Shown piece by piece: positions 9,961-21,776 of a stretch of DNA of 64,000 nucleotides; positions within the stretch are counted from its first letter, which is position 1, and each line of letters begins with the position of its first letter. Below the pieces are notes generated by a model. That model had not been told where the DNA came from and did no database searches. It worked only from the letters and a program-made list of their open reading frames with translations. Source of the stretch: Cerrena zonata. Its lineage: Eukaryota > Basidiomycota > Agaricomycetes > Polyporales > Cerrenaceae. The DNA is taken from the NCBI GenBank assembly GCA_038087015.1, contig JASBNA010000017.1:124001-188000 (forward strand), read 5' to 3'. The position numbers and the translations under genes were made by a program.

Positions 9961-12942
9961 TTTCGATCGTTCTCGCAGCGAGCTGATCTGGTTGTTTTCC
10001 AGAACCCCGTCCGAGTCGCGCCTCAATGGCCATTCTGAACGACCCATCCGATTACAATCGACTCGTTTTTGAGAGGAGGCTGACTTGTAGTGTATTTCTT
10101 ACTTTGCGTAGCCAGCAGACCGGCAGAGAGATCGAATAGAAATATATTGAGTGTCTTAGCGTGCTGCTCTACATCGCTGTACCCTAGCACGCCCGCTCTC
10201 CAGTGTCTTGTACCCCACTCCCCAGTGTCTTATACTCCTCTCTCTCTCTCTGTTGTCTCGTTTTTATCTCCTGGCAATCGCATCTCCCTATCGCAGTCCG
10301 TCAAGGGCAAGTCTCCAAACAAATCACCTGCAGATGTTTCCCGCGAACATAAATAAACAATGTCGTAAGCACCGGTAGTTGCGCTTACCCCACACATTCA
10401 GTTATTTGAATTGAACCCCCGGTCATTTGAAACGGTCGTCCTAAAATTGCAAACCCCGCCCGACCAAGGTTTCGGCGTCGTCGCTAGAAGCGACGGCACG
10501 GAAAAGTCCGACAACTATGAACACTGCACTAAGAACAGATATCGATGTGAGAGCAATACACATCAAGAGATCAGAGGACTGACGCGTTCTGCGGGTAAGC
10601 TCCGTCTGTGCGCAGTTTGGGAGAGGTATATTGGCGGCCAACGCTCAACAAGCACCGTCATATGCATAGACCCAAATCCGAGTTTCAGCTGTCAAGGTCA
10701 GGTCGTGAGTACGTACTTTGAAAGCTTGCAAGTCTCGAGGACGCTGTCATAGGGTACATTTCCTCGAAGCACGTTGTCATGCCAGACCTAGAGGTGGAGA
10801 CGTTGCATATTGAAGCATGCCCAATTCGCAACCAGAGACTCCTACCAATTAAATGGAAGCAAGAACCGATGCAGGGCAACAGAATGGGCCATGATGACAG
10901 ATGCGCCGGCCCGCGGAGTTGCAACGTCCGAAACACGTCTGTTCATCTGACCCCGCGTGTTTCTCGTCAGGATGGAGAGATCTACATTCGCTCCTATGTG
11001 GTGAGGTCGCTCGGAGAAACTGGAGGGTTTGGAGAGAGCTACTCTGCCAGTGGGCCAGAGGATCCTGTGACCAGGTAGCGTGGATCCTGAAGCCGGATTA
11101 TTGGATCTCGAGTTCCTGGCGTTGTGGGTCCACCTAGAGTGGGCGGAGCGGGAAGATCGTGATTCGTGATCGCACCCAAGATCGCGAACAGAACAGAGAG
11201 GAGCCTCGGAGGAAAGCATCAAATTCGCTCCAGATCCGGGGAGAAAAGGGACAGGGTCATGACATGGGAGCGTCCGATTGGTGGTGCTATGTGAGAAGCG
11301 AGGGAATTCTGGGGAAGCCGGGTGCGGGGAAAAGAAGGTTTGCATATACGGTAGTTGTGTTTTCGGGGTGTTCTGGCGGGGTGCTGGAGAGCGGTAGTTG
11401 TAGGTCATCGATGCCTTCGGTGAGAAAGGTTATTTATTGGAAAGGGAGTCAAGATTTACGGCGAGACGGTGCAACTTATGTGTGCGGTGTGTGAACTAGG
11501 CGTGATTGTATGCGCTTTAACGACAAAGGAATACAGCATAGGATCCGAAGAGCATGATTCGGGGAAGTTCAGGTCCAAGATGTGGAAGTCTTCTTTCCTG
11601 CACAGAACGACCCTTTACAGGGAAGGGGAATGCGGATCCATGAATACTTTCATATGTTTCTATGCGGACAGGAAGGGTGAATTGAACCCTTACATGTCCG
11701 GTTTTCAAGTTGACAGCTTGGCCGAGAAATGGGTTAGACCAGTATAGTGAGAGGGCCTGTCAAAGATGGAAGATCGTGGTTGTGTAGACAGATTCTGGTG
11801 AGGGGCAAAATGAAGATACAGCCACATTATCAGCATGTCTTCAAGTCGAGGAAACCCAAACTAGTACCATGAGTACTACACAAGAATAGTCGGATTAAAT
11901 ATGTTTATAATGTGTCCTTTGTATACAGAGGGTACAATTGTTTCGATGTGTATGCAGTATACCGATGTGTACGACCAACAGTAGAAAGTCGAGCGTGGGG
12001 AAATGGCCAAGATCGAGCTTTGGAATGTCACAGTACGTTATTCGGGGGCTTAAGATCCAGCGATAATTCGACGGATGTAATGAAATAAAACGAGTACGCA
12101 AGAGACCGGAATCTGAGATGAGGCCGGAACAAAGTCAGACTGGTAGACCAACTGTCCGCCACTGCAAGTTGCTGTACCCGTGAAGGGAGCGGAACGGGAG
12201 AGAGTGACCAGACCGGTGTGCCCGAATGTGGTAGGCAAGAGAGCAGAGAGACCGTATTGGAAAGGACAGGTTGGTTGCGCAGCGGTGTGAGAGTTACTTG
12301 ACGAGTGCTTGGCCAGAGCATGGGAGAGCACTCGAGCAAGACTCTGCAAGTGCTATAGCGAAAGACGAGAGGAGCGGGAGGCGCGATATTCGATCGTCGG
12401 GGCGCGAGAACACATGAGCAGGCACAGCAGACAAGACGGGACAGGCGAATGGCCGTGGGGGCATTTGTCGGGAAAAGAAGATGAAGCGTGCCTCGGCGTT
12501 GCTGACTGGGGCGTCGAACGGGGCACGGAGGGGAACAAGGGCGGGGGCACGTGCATCTTCCGGCGGTATTCCGGGAGGAGCTGGCGGTGGTTGGGACGAA
12601 GACTGAACTTGGAACGCCCGCTTGCCACAGGCGCTTCCTTGCTCTTGCTGCAATTTGTCTCTCTCTCACTCCCAGTCATCCATGTCCCCCTCTGCTCGCT
12701 CTACCTACTAACGGCGGCGGCTCCGTCCTGCCCATCCTCGCCCCCAGCCTGCTCGCCATCCCTCCCAAGCTCCGTCAAGCACCCCACAACGCCCCTCGAC
12801 GACCAGTGCTTTTTCGGGAGGATCAAACCACCCTTCCTCCGTCCTGCTTTTTCTTTTACGACTGTTATATTACTCTTCTCTTTTCTCCCCTCTGTACTTC
12901 CTCTGCTCTGCTAATCTGGCGCCCCACCACACTCCCCCCTCA
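9961..12942. other. Stretch without an intact gene; 3' part is upstream region of the Reg1-like gene
   Basis: No frame here shows a recognisable domain. A CT-rich run with (TC)n lies near 10190-10260. From about 12660 to 12940 the plus strand is strongly pyrimidine-rich, typical of a fungal promoter and 5' UTR directly before the ATG at 12943. Open frames on the minus strand between 12028 and 12680 are biased by composition and are not believed. Confidence 0.5.
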
Positions 12943-15900
12943 ATGCCTGTCCCGGCCACCCTCACAAGCTACCTCCCCACCCTTCTCGTCAAAGTCTCAC
13001 CCACCACTGCCGTCCCTGACGATTCCTCCTTTTCCACCCTGCCCCAGGGCCAGGTCGACTATCTGTCGCATGATTGGCGTGAAGAAGATGTCTGGCGGTC
13101 ATGGAGGAGTATGACGAGGCAGAAGAATGCCATCGCCAACGGTATGCGATTGGAAAATGCCAGTTGGCGGACGTGGTGGAAACAACGGAATAAACTCAAG
13201 ACGATCAACCCAGAGACTCTGAACTGGTGAGTCAATCTTTTCTGTTTTCTAATCCAAACTCTGCAAAACGATGGTTCGCGTTGCTCCGGCTCGATTGGTT
13301 TCGTCGATGGTGATTGCTGCTCTACGTCTGCGCTGTGAACATGGTCAAGTGTCACACCGATCCCATCATTTCCTTAGTATCGTTTACGCCTTCGCAAAAA
13401 AACGCTGCTCTTGAGAGTCATAGTCAAGGCTTAGGACTCATGCTCGCAATGCTTCTTAACGATGGTCGACGCTTCCCGCATTCGAGGGTTTCTTTTGCCT
13501 CCCAGACAACTCTCCGAGAGTACATGACTATAGCGATCTCCATCCACACACAGTGTGGGACATGCTTTTCTGTCTGGCGATGGGCGAGAATGCTGGGATC
13601 TTGCAGCGGAATGTCAAGATGCATCATTGGGTATCCTCCTCGCATGGGTAGAACTCACTACCTTGGTCATGGTGGGATTGTCTGAATACGACGCTGTTCA
13701 CGCACGTCCCAGTCTATTCTCGCCTGCTCTCTTTTTCTCCCAAATCACGCTGTGATCGCAATCACTGCCCTCGGTCCCTTCGATGAAGATCCGATTTCGC
13801 TTTTCATTGCCATTGTTGCATCTTCTCTTTACATCCCTCCCGCTTCCGCTTTGTTCGCTTTGTTTCCCATCGACTCGAGCAAAGGACGAGTCGTTGGAGT
13901 ACTGCTCCAAAGATCCTTGTTGGGGATAGCAATCGTGCAGTTGTCCCTTGTACGCAATATGGGCGTACTGTTTTGTCTGGCGTACCCGACAGAATGCTGA
14001 GATGTTGTACTGGAAGGCGAAGATGCGTCGTTGAGTAGAACGCACTACCTTGGACATGCTGAAAATCTCTTGATACGACGTTGTTCGTGCACGCCCTGGC
14101 ATACTCCTGGCCGCTTTCTTCCCTTCGAATTCATGTTGTGGCCCTCAACTTGGTTGAGGATCACTGCACCAGGTTACTTTGATGGAGATCCGATTTCCCT
14201 TTTGATTGCCAGGGTTGTGTGACTGTGGACTTGTCGATGGCGATTACATCGTCTTGTCAAATGTACCAGCGATCTCTTCTGTTTTTCATTTCGGTATTTG
14301 CATACCGACATCCACAGCTCATCAGGATGCCTACTTCGAGGGTGTATACAACTGTTTTGCTGTCCCTGGGTCGTGTTGTTATGAGTAACAGCGAGATCCG
14401 TCGGGTATAATGGCGTTGGAGCATTTTCATTCTCCTTTCTCACCGCTCTTCAACTCGCATAGTGTGCCTTACCTGGACTCGAGATCGTTTTTTTGCATCC
14501 TTCCGGGGAGTTATTGCACGTCTCGTCGATCTCGAGGGCGTTCATTCCAGTGCATTTGTCCCCTGTTTCGGCAAATGCGATGGTCGGCCATGCTTCCCTC
14601 GTGCTTTCGAGTCTCGATCTCTCTGGCTTTCTGGAGCATACAGGCTTTGCAATAAGGAGGACCCCTTCATACTCTCCCTTGCATTCGATAGAATGCAGAG
14701 TCTAGATCCCAACTGATGAGCCATTTTCGCGAGCCATCGTTTTGCGTCCCTCTCCATATACAACAATAAGCTCCGTTACTAATCATTCTCTCCTCTACAG
14801 GCTGAAAGATTCAGACGTAACATGGCTATACGGACCCCTCCACGTCGGTACAGACTGGACCGACTACCGCCAACCCAAGAAAACCCTACACAAGAAGACG
14901 AGTATGGACCATCTCCCGTCCCTCGCTTCTCCCTCCGCCGTCAAGCCCTCGGCACCGACGACGAAGCCGATCCTCAAGCGACGAAGTATATCGCAGCTGC
15001 TCTCTCTGCCCGCAAGTCCATTTTTCGACCAAGATGGGAGCGAGGAGAATGATTCGGAAGACGAAGATCACGATGGTGTTCTGGAACGACCGAAATTGCT
15101 CCACACGAAGAGCGATACGCATATCAGTTGGCGGTCTCGGCCTCATCGGAAAGACTCTCCCCCTCGGATTATCGCGTCTGAGGTGGGTAAGAGTGGAAAT
15201 GATGGTCTGGAATCTGCGACAGGCACGAGCACGACGATAGCGACGGAGGAGTCGTCGAGATCGTCGACGGATTCGTCTCAGAGCGACGAGTTGGTGGTGC
15301 CGAAGAAGAAACATATTAGCTTTAACACGTTCGTGGAACAGTGTATTGCGATCGAGAAACCGAAGGCGAAGAGGAAGAGTTTCGTGGGTGCTCGGACGAG
15401 CTTCTTCCATGATGCGATGTATGATGACGGGTCAGTATCTATTTCTCACGTTTTCCGTCAGAGCTACACTGATAATTTTGCTCTTATTTCTTCCCATTCC
15501 ATCGCACATAGGTACGATGAAGATTCAGAGGCAGGATATGAATATGAGTCCGACGAACCTTCCTCGTTCTTTCTCAATGATCGTAATAGCTCTGATGATG
15601 ATGAAGACGATGAAGACGACGACGACGATGTGCTTGAGATGAGGACGTCTCGTTCGAGATCGTCTTCAATCTCCTCGTCACGATCGCATCACACTGCCTT
15701 CACCCAACCTGATGGTCGATCTAACTTCCCCCCATTACAAGCCTTCGGTAATCGTCCCCAGTTGACAAGACAAGCGTCGGTCGACAGGGAACGAGTCACT
15801 ATTGCTCCTATTGCTCCTACTATCCTCAAATCCACAGGTGTTGGGAACAACTTGACGAACATCGTTGAAGGTAAAGGGACGCATATACCCAAGGAAGTCG

Positions 15901-17975
15901 CGTTGGTGTACGTGCCTCCGTCCAATAGCATCTATAGCCTACCCGGAACTCCCAATGTTGGCTCGAATGGTGGAAACGAAGAGGTCTATCATCATAGAGA
16001 GTCTTATTTTAGCATTCAGAACGTGAATGCCAACCCTTCGCCGTCGAGACATACCCGATCCCTGTCTGCTGGATCTTCCCCTGCTTTCGCATTCCCCTCT
16101 CCCCCTCCCAACCCGCCGACTCCGCCCAGCAACTTGGTTTCCTCCAATAACGAAGGTGGTTTACCCCGTACCCAATCCAAGACCCTCCTCAACACCTACT
16201 TTGGTCAAAGACATATAGTCGACTCGCCTCAAGAAGTCCAAACGGACGCGTACGACTACTTTGGTGGACCCGATCTCGGTGAAGACTTTGGTCATCGTCA
16301 TGCAGAACGAGAACGGAGAACGCACCTTGGGAGGAGACGACGGAGTTCGACCGACGATAAAGATGATGAGGATGAGGAGAATGTGAAGATGGTGCGGTAT
16401 GCTCAAGGTGGTGCGTCGTCTGTGCCTATCGGACGGAGTAGTGGTGAAAGTCGGAGTAGAAGAGATGGATGGAGTGGTGTCATCTCGAATGCGAGTAGCG
16501 AGAGCCTGAATAGGAGGAATGTTCCTTCTGTGGTGGTGAATGAGGTGGCTGGTGCTGAGGAGGAGAGGGAAGAGGATAATGGAACTCCGATTGGTGCTGA
16601 AGCTTCAAGTTCTGCTTCGACCCCTTCATCAATAGGCGCGATACCTATAGCCATCCGACCTCAACCTCGAGAATCTCCAGATGTCCAGATGGGCAACATG
16701 GGTAGTGGGCCTATGTCTATGGGCAGTGGACCCACCAACCCTTCTCCCCTCCGACAAAGTGCCCTCCCGGCTGAACAAAGTTACTTGACTCCTCCAGAAC
16801 CGGCCAATACCCTGATCTCTCGTGGCCGATCTCCTCAGTGTGTTGTCCCCTCGCATAGCGGTTCCACTACGACGGGTTCTTACTCTCATTCCAGTGACTC
16901 TAGGAGCGAATCGCGTGGTCGATCGAGTACGAGGACAAGTTCGTATTCTGATCCTGAACGGAGTCGGTCGAGAGGAAGTCGGGGGACTAATTCACCGATG
17001 GGATCCATCTCGCCTACTGGTTCGACGATTGGTGTTGGAGGTGCGTATCAAGGTCGAGGGAGGGATCGTGACTCTCGTGTTTCTGGAAGCGCGTCCAAGA
17101 GCCTTCGCGGGCGAAGTAGTGGAGGAGATGACGAGAGGGGACGGGATCGTTCTGGACGGAGGTTGGAGAATAGTATGAGTCCTCCCAGTGCGGTGGGTAG
17201 TCCGGTCAGAGTGCCCAGCGACATTGTGGACGCGTATCAACCCTACCAACCGTATTCCCCGGCGTTGCTTGGTGCCAGTTTGGAAAGACGGCCTCATTCG
17301 CCTTCGTCTAGTGTTGTCAGCGGAGACAGCGGAACGACCAGTTCGTCGACAGTCGGTCCTAAGACGGCTCACGCACCGAAAAGCGAAAGTGGGAGCAGTA
17401 CTGCGAGTGAAGGTGATACGTCGGCAAGAAATTCGGTGAGACCGAGGTTGGCGACTGTCCCTTCGCCTATACCGGAGGAAGAAGAGAGTAAGAGTAGGAT
17501 GTCTACCCCACCGCATACTGTTGTCACCCCCACTGCTATTCCTACGCCGCCAAGACCGCATACTCCCCCTCCTCGCAAAGTTGTTTCTCCTTCCACAGCC
17601 GCCCAGAGTCCGATGAAGCCCGTCACACCTCCTTCGAAAATCACAACGCCTCCTTCCAATTCCCCTTCACCCAGCCATAACTCTCATCACGTACATCACC
17701 ACGCACATGCGTCAACTTTCCATTCGCCGAATCATTCTGTCAGATTGTCGAAAGCGACTGTTGTTCAACCCGTCACTTCACCCTCTGAAGCCACGGCGAC
17801 GACCAGTCCGCCCTTATCTCCAGCTTCGATAAGAAGTGTGGAGAGAAGTCGTGTGGCTAGTCCCGAAAGAGAGGGTTTGGTGGGTCGAGCTGCTGATCTG
17901 GTGTCGAGTGCGAGGGGATTTCTAGGTTCGATTTGGAATTCCTCGAGTTCGAACTCGAATTCTTTGAACGGTTGA
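12943..17975 (+). CDS. Reg1-like regulatory subunit of protein phosphatase 1 (GATA/AreA-like domain, formerly DUF1752)
   Basis: Exons 12943-13226, 14801-15430 and 15512-17975 total 3378 nt, or 1125 residues plus stop. The first junction falls inside a Trp codon. Residues about 36-107 form the DUF1752/AreA-GATA-like domain (VDYLSHDWREEDVWRSWRSM, then NPETLNW joined to LKDSDVTWLYGPL). Near residue 262 lies KKKHISFNTFVEQCIAIEKP, which resembles the Reg1 segment that docks the phosphatase catalytic subunit (RVxF-type, here KHISF). The remainder is Ser/Pro-rich, acidic and disordered, closing with EGLVGRAADLVSSARGFLGS. In yeasts this family targets PP1 (Glc7) in glucose repression by countering Snf1 kinase; that role is inferred here. 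The intron at 15431-15511 (GTCAGT, 81 nt) is in frame and could be retained. Intron 1 is 1574 nt, far longer than its neighbours. Confidence 0.85.
13550..14230 (+). repeat. ~400 bp tandem repeat inside intron 1 of the Reg1-like gene
   Basis: Collinear blocks recur at offsets of 387-405 bp: AGAATGCTGGGATCTTG near 13588 and AGAATGCTGAGATGTTG near 13991, GTAGAACTCACTACCTTGG at 13648 and GTAGAACGCACTACCTTGG at 14035, and GATGAAGATCCGATTTCGCT at 13782 and GATGGAGATCCGATTTCCCT at 14181. A shorter third match, GTCGATGGTGATTGC near 13306 and GTCGATGGCGATTAC near 14233, suggests an older flanking copy. The whole block lies within the 1574-nt intron and has no convincing coding frame. Confidence 0.7.
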
Positions 17976-19375
17976 AGCATTAACTCCCTAAATCACAACG
18001 GACGGATTATTCGCTGCGACACATACCTCTCTGCTTCTCTCTTTCACTGATCTCATTGTTCCCTCTCCCGATCATATCCTCATACCTCCCTGTAACTCAT
18101 CAATTTATTCATCCGTTACTGCACGGTATTGTTTATATTTGCTTTCTTACTGTTGGTCTCTCCTTTTCCCATTCTTGCTTTCTTCATTCACACTTCAAGT
18201 GTTGTTGTTTGCATGATTTGGGCCCCCCTTTTTTTACACATATACTTACTGTTGTGCTCTTAATTGGTTTTCCTTTCACTCTGTTCACTTTCCCACTTAT
18301 CTATTAATGCACGAATCCGCTTTCTGCATCTCATATCACTTCCTCTTCACGAATGACTCGACTCTCACCCAATCCTCTCTCATCTTATTATTTTTTCTCA
18401 TCCCCCAATTTTCTTACAATTCGCATATTCCGGGACCAATGTCGTCGATTTTCTTACGTTCCGATTTCATCATCTTGTCCATCTTGGCTCTGTCTCTCTC
18501 CTCTTTGTTCTCTCCTTAGTGGGAAGAAAGATTATAACTCGCGCGTTCGTACATAGTTTGGTACCGTACAGCTAGCTAGCAATTCGTCCTCCCTCATTAT
18601 TTCCCCTCTAACTGCATTGTGTTACCTGGCAACTTTTTGGCAACTGGCATGCAAGCATGTATCTCTCTAGGGTTCTGCTGTTTCATAGATGTATAAATCC
18701 CCGCCCCTTTTGCACCATCCCCTTCCCAACTCGTCAAGCGGTGGGTAGTTGGAAGAAGTTTAAGCGGACATCATCACACCCCCAAGGGCAGACGATTGCT
18801 ATCTATATTGCTATATGGGTCAGTGACGCTCTTTTCTTTCTTGCCCTTCTTTCGTCCGCTTCGTAAAATAGGATGTACGATATTTCCCCTTCCACAAGAG
18901 CCGCAGAAACGAACGCCATTGGTCCTATCAGAAACTTGGGAACTGCAAGGCTACCGCAAGGCAAGTAACGATCATCTCATTTGTCCAGACAATGACTTTC
19001 TTTGATGGTGCATTGCACAACCTCCTCGTTTAGAACGGAGCGCCCAGTAGGAAATATAGCAAGCGAAGGCTGCACATTCTTAGTCGCTCCCGTAGAGCCT
19101 GACCTTGCGGATGACAACCCTTACGGCAAAAGCCTCGTTGAACTCAAACCACCTCGAGATGTGACCCCTTGACCCCGATTATGCTTAAGTCACCGAAGTC
19201 TTTCTTCTTGTCTTTCACCACCACCATCTTGTCTCCGGATACTTCTGGTTCGACACTAACGGCGTAGCCTCCAGTGAGCCGTTTGGAATTTGATATCTTG
19301 TCCTCAGTCAGTCTTGCCTAACAATAGACTCGTTCTAGACAGACGCTCACGAGTCGGTACTAGCTTTAGAAGCGA
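17976..19375. other. Intergenic region with a ~500 bp pyrimidine-rich tract
   Basis: From about 18020 to 18525 the plus strand is dominated by C and T, with runs such as TTTTTTCTCATCCCCC. It lies just downstream of the Reg1-like stop. The rest, to 19375, shows no gene. Any 3' UTR or terminator of the Reg1-like gene would lie here, but no specific signal can be fixed. Confidence 0.55.
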
Positions 19376-20816
19376 ATGACATCTACGATGCCAGAAATAG
19401 GACTCCTGCCTTACGATGTTCTCAGCGAGATTGCAGAGCAGCTTCACGACTCGAAGCAGGCGTTGAGTGCTTTTGCCTCAAGTTCAAGGATCTTGCACTC
19501 CGCTGGCAAACGACAACTTTTCCGTCGAGTCAATTTCAAATCTGGTGAACGGCTCGAACAGTTTATTTCACTACTCGAGCAATCTCCGAATATTGCTCAA
19601 TGGGTGAACGAACTGTCACTAGTTGTACGAGACCGGGATACCATCCATGCCCTTTCGATGACCTCGTCACACTGGGCCTTCCATGCCCTCAAGGTGCTAC
19701 CGGACATGCTTCCCCAGATGCGTACTCTGGAAATCCATGGCCTCCATCTCATCCACAACACTCTAAGCAGCGCATTGGCTTCCCATTTCTCAAAATGCAC
19801 GGCGGCCAGGAATATCGGCTTGTTCGGCTGTTATTTCCCGAAGTCGTTCTTGCAGCAAGTTGTATCCGTATTGCCAAATCTTTCAAACCTGCAACTCATG
19901 AACGTCGTTCTCCTCCGAGACTCCCAGCCTTATGACCTGCAGACAGCATCCGATGCTCGTTTACGGTCTATAGAATGTTCGGGCTTCACCGCTGGGCAGG
20001 CTGAGGAATTTATCACTTGGATGTTGACCGCCACCTCTGTCGCAGATACACTTCGTTCGGTGACACTGCATGAGAATGGGATGGATGTATCCCGCAAACT
20101 TATTCCCCTTCTTGGATCGACCCTGGAACGTTTAAGTGTCGTAACTCCTGATGATCACGGTTAGTATTTCTCCTTTTCCGGGCACGTTGCATAAAGTTCA
20201 AACTTCCTTCGAAATGCTATCAGATAACTCTGTCCATCATATTGATCTGAGTCGAAGTACCCATATCCGAGAAATCGGATTCAAATGTACCCGGCTCTCC
20301 GATGTTCTTCATATACTCAATCGACTTCCTTGCCCTGACGCGCTCCAAACTTTGTCCTATACGATGAGTATGCGCGACCTAGATCCCCTCAAGGATGCAG
20401 AGATGCGAAGGTTGGACAGCTACCTCTCCCGGCACTGTACATCCTTAAAACGTTTTACACTTCGGTGTCATCACTCTGACGATGGATCATCGGAGAAGAA
20501 ACTCCGCTCCTTGTTATCCACATCCTCAGCGAGCGACATACTAAATCTAATGATTTTGGGAGACGTCAACATCATCAAAACGTGTGGTAAGCCAGCTCTA
20601 GCCTCATGTTCGAATTTATACTCAATTGGAATGGTCAGACGCACCCGTTCGCAAGTTACAAGAGTGTGTACCTGTCTATCATTACGGATTCCCAAACATG
20701 CGTTACCATTGAGGTTTTATATTCACGACAAGTGTAGCGACGTATATCTACCTCGGGGGTTTACTGTACACGGCGTCAGGAACAGGGTATTTGACTCAAC
20801 TGCGGGAGGGATATAA
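19376..20816 (+). CDS. F-box/LRR-type protein of the basidiomycete family
   Basis: Exon 1 (19376-20159) and exon 2 (20224-20816) join in phase through a 64-nt intron (GTTAGT...ATCAG), giving about 458 residues. The start reads MPEIGLLPYDVLSEIAEQL followed by LSAFASSSRILHSAGKRQLF, the usual F-box layout (Leu-Pro, then an 'AS.S..' helix). Leucine-rich segments follow, for example LPNLSNLQLMNVVLL and LDSYLSRHCTSLKRFTLRC. Such proteins are thought to be substrate adaptors of SCF ubiquitin ligases, binding Skp1 through the F-box. The 3' end is uncertain: a GTAAGC at 20587 with an AG at about 20638 could be a further intron, and the frame at 20862-21059 (containing NIQHFILDL) could belong to an extra exon. 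It lies next to two decayed minus-strand F-box relatives. Confidence 0.6.
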
Positions 20817-21776
20817 AGTATCTCATCCTATGGTACAATTTAGTACTACATCATACCCTTCTTGTGTCGAAATATCCAGCATTTCATCCTAGACCTTAGG
20901 GGTAGGCATCGAAAGGCTCTTCATCAACGGGTAATGAGCGGGAAAGGCCTCCAATTCTGGGGATTTGATCTTCAACGCTTGCATGCATCTCGGTCCTATT
21001 CGTCTCCTTTTGGACTGGGATCGTGCCGTACTTTCCAACGAGTCTGGAAAGTTCACTGAGTTACGGGGACAGGGGTGGGGATTGTGTCCGAATGGTTCCA
21101 TTGACTATGTAATTCCCCCACATCCACGTCGAGCGAGGTGAGCCGTCTGTGTATCGGGGCAGCCTCCAGAAACACAATCACAATCAGGTCGGCGGATGTG
21201 TAAGTATCCAAGCTACGGAGGGTGGTTTGAGACTAGTGGTACATTCATTGCAGTGCTACTATGCATCGTTATGTAAACGCCTTACAGGAGAGCTGAAACT
21301 GTTCTCTCAACGATCCATCCGGACATTTGACACCTGCCAGTAAGTAATATCTACCATACGAGCACTCATTTTCCAATTCCTCCTCGTCTTCTTTCTCCAT
21401 CTCTGTCCTACCGTGACGATGGTATAGAATATGCTTTACATTGCTTGGGAGGCAAAGACCAGTGGATGAGGGTGACTTTCGAGAGAATGATTCCAATACA
21501 ATTAGGAATACTAATCTACATGTTAACAATGAATCCAAAGTTAAAGAGTATGCCAAGGTCAAATATCTGTCAATATAGTTCAATCTCGCAGTATTCAATA
21601 TTTAGTTTATATATACTGTGCTTTCGTAACAAAGTTCACGACAAAGAAGCTAATATCATATTGTACAAAGTCGTAGCCACATATGCAGTATATAATGTAG
21701 AGTCTGGATATCCGGCAAACTCGTGGGCCATAATGCACGGTATATACATGCTATATATGGGAACCAGGGTATAGCA
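20817..21776. other. AT-rich spacer between F-box genes
   Basis: Apart from a possible extra 3' exon of the preceding F-box gene around 20862-21100, nothing coding is seen. From about 21490 to 21770 the sequence is AT-rich. Confidence 0.4.

Noticed and set aside
10842..11408. 188-aa minus-strand frame
   Set aside because: No domain, overlapping plus-strand frames of similar length, and composition typical of non-coding DNA here.
12028..12669. 213-aa minus-strand frame in the Reg1-like upstream region
   Set aside because: Its Ser/Pro/Arg/Cys content follows from the local composition bias; no motif and no exon chain.
16992..17561. 189-aa minus-strand Arg/Ser-rich frame
   Set aside because: It is the antisense shadow of the Ser-rich coding region of the Reg1-like gene.
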